DNA of 64,000 bases from the NCBI GenBank assembly GCA_018715765.1, contig DVKY01000038.1:3589-67588 (forward strand), in the 5' to 3' direction. Below are positions 60,094-64,000 of the stretch, one piece after another. The notes beneath the pieces were generated by a model that was not told the DNA's origin, searched no databases, and worked only from the letters and a program-made list of their open reading frames with translations. Every line of letters starts with the position of its first letter. The stretch's first letter is position 1. Both the position numbers and the translations under genes were made by a program. The DNA comes from Fimivicinus intestinavium. Lineage in GTDB: Bacteria; Bacillota; Clostridia; Oscillospirales; Acutalibacteraceae.

Positions 60094-60621
60094 ATGGTGC
60101 AGGTAGGCATGTGGGTTCTGCCGGTCATTGTCGTTTTGATTATCGGGTACGGACTACTCCGGGGGGTCAAGGTATTTGACTGCTTTCTGGAGGGGGCGAA
60201 AACTGGGCTGGAAACCTTTCGTTCTCTGCTGCCGCCTTTGGTGGGGCTGGTGATGGCGGTGGGAATGCTGCGGGAGTCGGGTGGTCTGGCGGTGCTCATG
60301 GGGGCGATGGAACCCCTTTCCAGGATGATGGGGCTTCCGAAGGAGGTGATGCCGCTGACAGTGCTCAGCCCGCTCTCCGGCAGCGGCTCTATCACGATGT
60401 TTGAGCAGATTTTGAAAAACTGCGGCCCGGATTCCTTTGCGGGCAGGGTAGCGAGCGTGATGATGGGCTCCTCTGAGACGACGTTTTATGCGGTTACCGT
60501 TTACTATGGTGCAGTGGGGGTAAAAAAGACGCGCCATACGGTGCCGGCGGCCCTTTGCGCCGATTTGACATGTTTTCTGCTCTCCGCGCTGACGGTGAGG
60601 CTGCTGATGGGCAGCCCGTGA
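60094..60621 (+). CDS. spmB: Spore maturation protein B
   Basis: 175 residues, polytopic. FDCFLEGAKTGLETFRSLLPPLVGLVMAVGMLRESG and LSPLSGSGSITMFEQIL followed by MMGSSETTFYAVTVYYGAVGVKKTRH are the family blocks. It acts with SpmA in the same operon. I see no terminator directly after it. Confidence 0.92.
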   Translation: MVQVGMWVLPVIVVLIIGYGLLRGVKVFDCFLEGAKTGLETFRSLLPPLVGLVMAVGMLRESGGLAVLMGAMEPLSRMMGLPKEVMPLTVLSPLSGSGSITMFEQILKNCGPDSFAGRVASVMMGSSETTFYAVTVYYGAVGVKKTRHTVPAALCADLTCFLLSALTVRLLMGSP

Positions 60622-60704
60622 GCGCTGCTTGCATGAAAATCGTGGAAATACGCAAAATGATGGATTTTTATGCATTTTGGCGCTTTGTTTATACAAATTT
60701 ACTA

Positions 60705-60732
60705 TTGCCAATTTGAAAAGGCGTGCTATAAT
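60705..60732 (+). promoter_or_regulatory. Promoter for the amino-acid ABC operon
   Basis: TTGCCA, 16 bases, TATAAT. Confidence 0.65.
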
Positions 60733-60774
60733 GGGAATAACCTAAAAATAGATAAGGAAACAGGAGGCAAAAAG

Positions 60775-61587
60775 ATGAAAAAGGTTTTAAAAGCGCTGGC
60801 CCTGCTGATGGCGGCCGTGTTCGTGCTCGCCTGCTTTGCGGGATGCACAGGCAATGGGGATACGGGCGAGCAAACCGAGCCGAGCGGGCAGAGCGCGCAG
60901 AGCGGGCTTGACAAGATCAAGGAAAAAGGCGAGCTGGTCATGCTGACAAACGCGGCGTTCCCGCCGTTTGAGTATGTGAAGGGCGACGAGGTCGTCGGCG
61001 TGGATATCGATATCGCCAATGAGATTGCCAAGGAGCTTGGCGTCAAGCTGACGGTTCAGGATATGGAATTCGACTTGATCGTTGATTACATCGAAGCCGG
61101 TAAGGGCGATATGGGCGCCGCCGGTATGACCGTTACGGATGAGCGCAAACAGCAGGTGGATTTCTCCGTGGAGTATATCACCTCTACGCAGTATGTCATT
61201 GTTCCGGCGGGGACGGATACGAAGAACTTTAAGCTGGATGGCAAGGTCATCGGCGTGCAGGAAGGTACGACCGGCGATGTGTACTATGCAGACGAGCCGA
61301 AGGTCATCAAGGCGAAGGAAGTCAAAAAGTATAAATCCGCAATTGATGCGGCGGCCGATATGATGTTGGGCCGCGTGGACTGCGTCATCATTGACGAGCT
61401 GCCCGCCAAGAAGATCACTGCCCAGAATGAGGGCAAGATGATCTGCTATGACCCCGGTTATGAGCCGGAATCTTATGCAATCGCCGTCCAGAAGGGGAAC
61501 ACAGAGCTGCTTGAGGTGATTAACACCGTTTTGCAGCGGTTGATGGATGAAGGCAAAATTCAGGAGTATGTGATCAACCATTCCTGA
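60775..61587 (+). CDS. Polar amino-acid-binding lipoprotein (SBP family 3)
   Basis: 270 residues from an ATG with AGGAGG upstream. The lipoprotein signal ends in CFAGC at about residue 23. The binding domain begins LDKIKEKGELVMLTNAAFPPFEYVKGDEVVGVDIDIANEI, and GAAGMTVTDERKQQVDFSVEY is the second family hallmark. The Arg of TDERK fits binding of an alpha-amino acid. Cargo is not resolved beyond polar amino acid. Confidence 0.92.
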   Translation: MKKVLKALALLMAAVFVLACFAGCTGNGDTGEQTEPSGQSAQSGLDKIKEKGELVMLTNAAFPPFEYVKGDEVVGVDIDIANEIAKELGVKLTVQDMEFDLIVDYIEAGKGDMGAAGMTVTDERKQQVDFSVEYITSTQYVIVPAGTDTKNFKLDGKVIGVQEGTTGDVYYADEPKVIKAKEVKKYKSAIDAAADMMLGRVDCVIIDELPAKKITAQNEGKMICYDPGYEPESYAIAVQKGNTELLEVINTVLQRLMDEGKIQEYVINHS

Positions 61588-61617
61588 TCGTGGGAGCGTA
61601 AGTTGATAACTGCCGGT

Positions 61618-61657
61618 AACAGCAGGCGATTTGCAACAAGGTCGTCTGCTGTTATTT
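61618..61657 (+). terminator. Intercistronic hairpin
   Basis: AACAGCAG (61618-61625) pairs with CTGCTGTT (61646-61653), extended by GCGA/TCGT, and is followed by ATTTT. It lies between the binding-protein and permease genes and probably lowers downstream expression, giving more binding protein. Confidence 0.6.
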
Positions 61658-61682
61658 TCACTGTGAAACAGGGGGGCGTTTT

Positions 61683-62378
61683 ATGGAATGGCTACAATCC
61701 ATCGGGGATTATTTTTATAATTTATTGATTGCTGAGGAGCGCTACATGACCATCCTCAAGGGCTTGGGGAACACATTGGTGATTGCCGCCGCAGCTGCTG
61801 TGATCGGCATTACGCTGGGTATGCTGGTTGCCATGATCAAATATTTTTGCCAGGGCAGAAAGGCGCTTCGTCCTTTGGAATGGCTGTGCAATGCTTATGT
61901 TACTGCGATTCGCGGCACGCCGGTTATGGTGCAGCTGTTTATCTGGTCGCTGGTAATTCTGACATCCTGGACGAATGCCTTGCCGATTGCGTGCATCGGC
62001 TTCGGCTTCAATTCCGGCGCCTATGTGGCGGAGATTATCCGCGCCGGAATCGCCGCAATTGACCCGGGGCAGGAAGAAGCGAGCCGATCCCTGGGCCTTT
62101 CCAAGGCGGCGACGATGCGCTACATCATCATGCCGCAGGCAATCAAAAACATCCTCCCGGCGTTGGGCAATGAGTTTATCGTACTGCTGAAGGAAACCTC
62201 CGTTGCAGGCTACATCGCCGTGAATGATCTGACCCGCGCGGGCGCCATTATCAAAACAGTGACTTGGGATAGCAATATTTACTTTGTGATTGCGCTGATT
62301 TACCTTGCGATGGTGATGGGGCTGACAAAGCTGTTGAGGCTGCTGGAGAGGAGGCTGGCGAAGAGTGATAAAGGTTAA
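61683..62378 (+). CDS. Amino-acid ABC transporter permease
   Basis: 231 residues of the HisM/GlnP permease family. The typical start of the membrane domain is TILKGLGNTLVIAAAAAVIGITLG, then the AIRGTPVMVQLF motif, and the EAA loop AGIAAIDPGQEEASRSLGLSKAATMRYIIMPQAIKNILPALGNEF. About five membrane helices. The ATPase start lies inside its 3' end. Confidence 0.93.
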   Translation: MEWLQSIGDYFYNLLIAEERYMTILKGLGNTLVIAAAAAVIGITLGMLVAMIKYFCQGRKALRPLEWLCNAYVTAIRGTPVMVQLFIWSLVILTSWTNALPIACIGFGFNSGAYVAEIIRAGIAAIDPGQEEASRSLGLSKAATMRYIIMPQAIKNILPALGNEFIVLLKETSVAGYIAVNDLTRAGAIIKTVTWDSNIYFVIALIYLAMVMGLTKLLRLLERRLAKSDKG

Positions 62379-63087
62379 GGGCCTGAAAAAGGCTTTTGGA
62401 GACCACATGGTGCTCAAGGGCATCGATTATGAGGTGGAAAAGGGCGAGAAGATCGTCGTCGTCGGCCCGTCCGGTTCTGGTAAGAGTACCTTCCTGCGCT
62501 GCCTGAATCTGCTGGAAAAGCCGACGGAGGGCGAAATCTGGTTTGAGGATCAGCTCATCACCGACCCAAAAGCCAAGCTCGATGAGATCCGTGAGCACAT
62601 GGGCATGGTGTTTCAGCAGTTCAACCTGTTTAACAACCTGACGATTCTCAGAAATATTACGCTCGCCCCGGTCAAACTCAAGCTCATGAGCAAGGAAGAG
62701 GCGGAGGAGAAGGCCTTCCAGCTGCTGGACCGCATCGGCCTGCGGGATAAGGCCGGCGCGTATCCCTCCCAGCTCTCCGGCGGGCAGAAGCAGCGCATTG
62801 CCATTGTGCGCGCGCTGGCGATGAACCCCAAGGTGATGCTCTTTGACGAGCCCACGAGCGCGCTCGACCCGGAGATGGTCGGCGAGGTGCTTGCCGTGAT
62901 GAAGGAGCTGGCGGAGAGCGGGATGACGATGGTCGTCGTCACGCACGAGATGGGTTTTGCCCGCGAGGTGGGCACCAAGGTGCTCTTCATGGATGACGGC
63001 CTGATTCTGGAGGAAAACACACCGCAGGAATTCTTTGCGCACCCGCAGAACCCGCGCTTGCAGGATTTCCTTTCCAAGGTGCTGTGA
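62365..63087 (+). CDS. Amino-acid ABC transporter ATPase
   Basis: 240 residues from a GTG, with GGAGG about ten bases upstream, overlapping the permease by 14 bases. Walker A is GPSGSGKST, the Q-loop region is MGMVFQQFNLFNNLT, the signature is LSGGQKQRIAIVRALA, Walker B is VMLFDEPTSALDPE and the switch is VTHEMGFA. This is a standard GlnQ/HisP-type subunit and completes the importer. Confidence 0.95.
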   Translation: MIKVKGLKKAFGDHMVLKGIDYEVEKGEKIVVVGPSGSGKSTFLRCLNLLEKPTEGEIWFEDQLITDPKAKLDEIREHMGMVFQQFNLFNNLTILRNITLAPVKLKLMSKEEAEEKAFQLLDRIGLRDKAGAYPSQLSGGQKQRIAIVRALAMNPKVMLFDEPTSALDPEMVGEVLAVMKELAESGMTMVVVTHEMGFAREVGTKVLFMDDGLILEENTPQEFFAHPQNPRLQDFLSKVL

Positions 63088-63145
63088 GCGGGTGGGCTGT
63101 CTGAAGCTTCGGCAACCCTTGAAACAATAGGAATGTAAACGACGA

Positions 63146-63189
63146 GCGCTCCCGGATAGGGCTCATGCCTTCGGGAGCGCCCGTTTTTT
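63146..63189 (+). terminator. Terminator after the amino-acid ABC operon
   Basis: Stem GCGCTCCCG/CGGGAGCGC (63146-63154 with 63172-63180), then CCGTTTTTT. Confidence 0.8.
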
Positions 63190-63376
63190 GCATTTGCGCA
63201 GCGGTAAGGCTGCGTTTCTATCAATATCCGAGAAGAGGGGGAGCAGTTTTTATTTCGGCTTTGCCATCCAACAGCAGGGGGTTAGGCTGCTGGCTCTGTT
63301 TGAAAGATGTAATCGTCGTAGATCTCTTTTTGCGTTTGGTGGTCAAAATATTCCCTTCTTTATCAAATCATTACGG
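63190..63376. other. Intergenic stretch, nothing seen
   Basis: No gene with a ribosome site, no clear hairpin and no repeat that I can support lies between the terminator and the promoter at 63377. Confidence 0.5.
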
Positions 63377-63405
63377 TTGAACTTTTACTGATTGTTTTGT
63401 AATAT
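63377..63405 (+). promoter_or_regulatory. Promoter for the beta-helix protein gene
   Basis: TTGAAC, 17 bases, TAATAT. Confidence 0.65.
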
Positions 63406-63441
63406 GAAACAGAAGGGAAAATTTACGGGGAGGAGAAAACG

Positions 63442-64000
63442 ATGCGCTTAAAAAAATTCATAGCTATTTTATTGGTGATTATTATTGTGCCGGGCGTCAT
63501 TTTTGGCGTTTCGTATGCGGAACAGGCTTTGCGGGACAAAACGACGCTTGGAAGGACCCAGACAAGATATGATACCGACGATAGCGGCAACAGGATAGCA
63601 AACATTCCATATGACGAATATGCAGGGGATACTGCGCTGCCGGAAGATGCAGTAACCGTCACGAATCTTTCCGAGAGCGCTGGCGCGGAACATAACGCCG
63701 CCGAGATACAGGCTGTTATCGATTCTCTGAGTGCGAATGGTGGAGGAGTCGTGCGCATTCCCCCTGGGAGTTATCAGATCAACACCATATATCTAAAAAA
63801 TGATATTACGCTTTTTATTCCGCAGGGGGCTGAGCTCGTTGCACCATGCTGTGAAGAAAATCTTGCTGCCGAACATCCCTTGGATACCGGCGTTATCTGC
63901 GCAGAAAATGCCAGCAACATTTCGATTATAGGGGGTGGAACGGTTCACGGTATGGGTGAAACATATACAAATGAGCCTGAAGAAAAAACGCCGCTGTACG
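63442..64000 (+). CDS. Secreted beta-helix protein, GH28/pectate-lyase-like (partial)
   Basis: The frame starts at an ATG with GGAGGAG upstream and runs open to the window end (186 codons seen). Residues 4-24 form a signal peptide or membrane anchor. From about residue 78 the sequence has the entry of a right-handed beta-helix of the polygalacturonase/pectate-lyase type: NAAEIQAVIDSLSANGGGVV, IPPGSYQINTIYLKNDITLFI and ISIIGGGTVHGMGE. The catalytic region lies beyond the window, so the activity cannot be told. A pectin or rhamnogalacturonan enzyme would suit the rhamnose locus in this window. Confidence 0.75.
   Translation, partial: MRLKKFIAILLVIIIVPGVIFGVSYAEQALRDKTTLGRTQTRYDTDDSGNRIANIPYDEYAGDTALPEDAVTVTNLSESAGAEHNAAEIQAVIDSLSANGGGVVRIPPGSYQINTIYLKNDITLFIPQGAELVAPCCEENLAAEHPLDTGVICAENASNISIIGGGTVHGMGETYTNEPEEKTPLY

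Noticed and set aside
1..64000. CRISPR arrays, prophage, insertion sequences or integrated elements
   Set aside because: I saw no regularly spaced repeats, transposase, integrase or structural phage genes, and no tRNA-flanked island ends.

Overview
The window looks like chromosome of an endospore-forming Gram-positive bacterium of the class Clostridia. The grounds are spmA/spmB spore-maturation genes, an AbrB-type regulator with a cysteine-rich tail, strong AGGAGG ribosome sites, TTGACA/TATAAT promoters, a Mn-type yybP-ykoY riboswitch, a TPP riboswitch, lipoprotein signals and an LPXTG-like anchor. Base composition is moderately G+C-rich by eye. A placement near the gut Oscillospirales is inference. 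I see no phage, insertion sequence, CRISPR array or rRNA.

Layout. 1-2.7 kb (minus): two 2-hydroxyacyl-CoA dehydratase-type subunits, the first cut by the window edge, behind a GlpP-type antiterminator. 3-9.1 kb (plus): a wall-anchored DUF4474 protein, a membrane-protein pair of unknown role, a NYN/LOTUS protein and an untracked 36-codon gene. 9.2-17.5 kb (minus): plsC, then the shikimate/phenylalanine genes aroE-aroK and aroF-aroB-aroA-aroC-pheA. The second aro operon is preceded by a promoter, a 32-residue leader peptide with nine Phe codons and a terminator, which together read as a ribosome-mediated Phe attenuator. acpP is divergent from aroE. 18.2-29.9 kb: a seven-gene minus-strand L-rhamnose/rhamnoside operon (GPH symporter, SGNH hydrolase, GH78 rhamnosidase, DUF1593 protein, rhaB, rhaA, rhaD) opposite an AraC-type regulator.

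30-35 kb: lipoproteins, a probable structured non-coding RNA with its own promoter and terminator, an XRE regulator, tRNA-Gly(CCC), a zinc-phospholipase-like protein and luxS. 35-40.3 kb: a LysM-G5-M23 peptidase behind four WalR-like half-sites, then a TPP-riboswitch-controlled thiamine-precursor uptake operon. 40.5-48.1 kb: a LytTR/GHKL two-component pair, a heterodimeric ABC exporter, a PIG-L deacetylase and a second GPH transporter.

48.3-64 kb: a CAP-domain lipoprotein, a MarR-ABC-ABC operon, a LysR regulator, hisS-aspS, mntP under a Mn riboswitch, abrB, spmA-spmB, a polar amino-acid ABC importer and the start of a secreted beta-helix (GH28/pectate-lyase-like) protein. The rhamnosidase locus, the beta-helix protein and a possible GH88-like membrane protein fit a bacterium that eats rhamnose-containing plant polysaccharides. 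That theme is inference.
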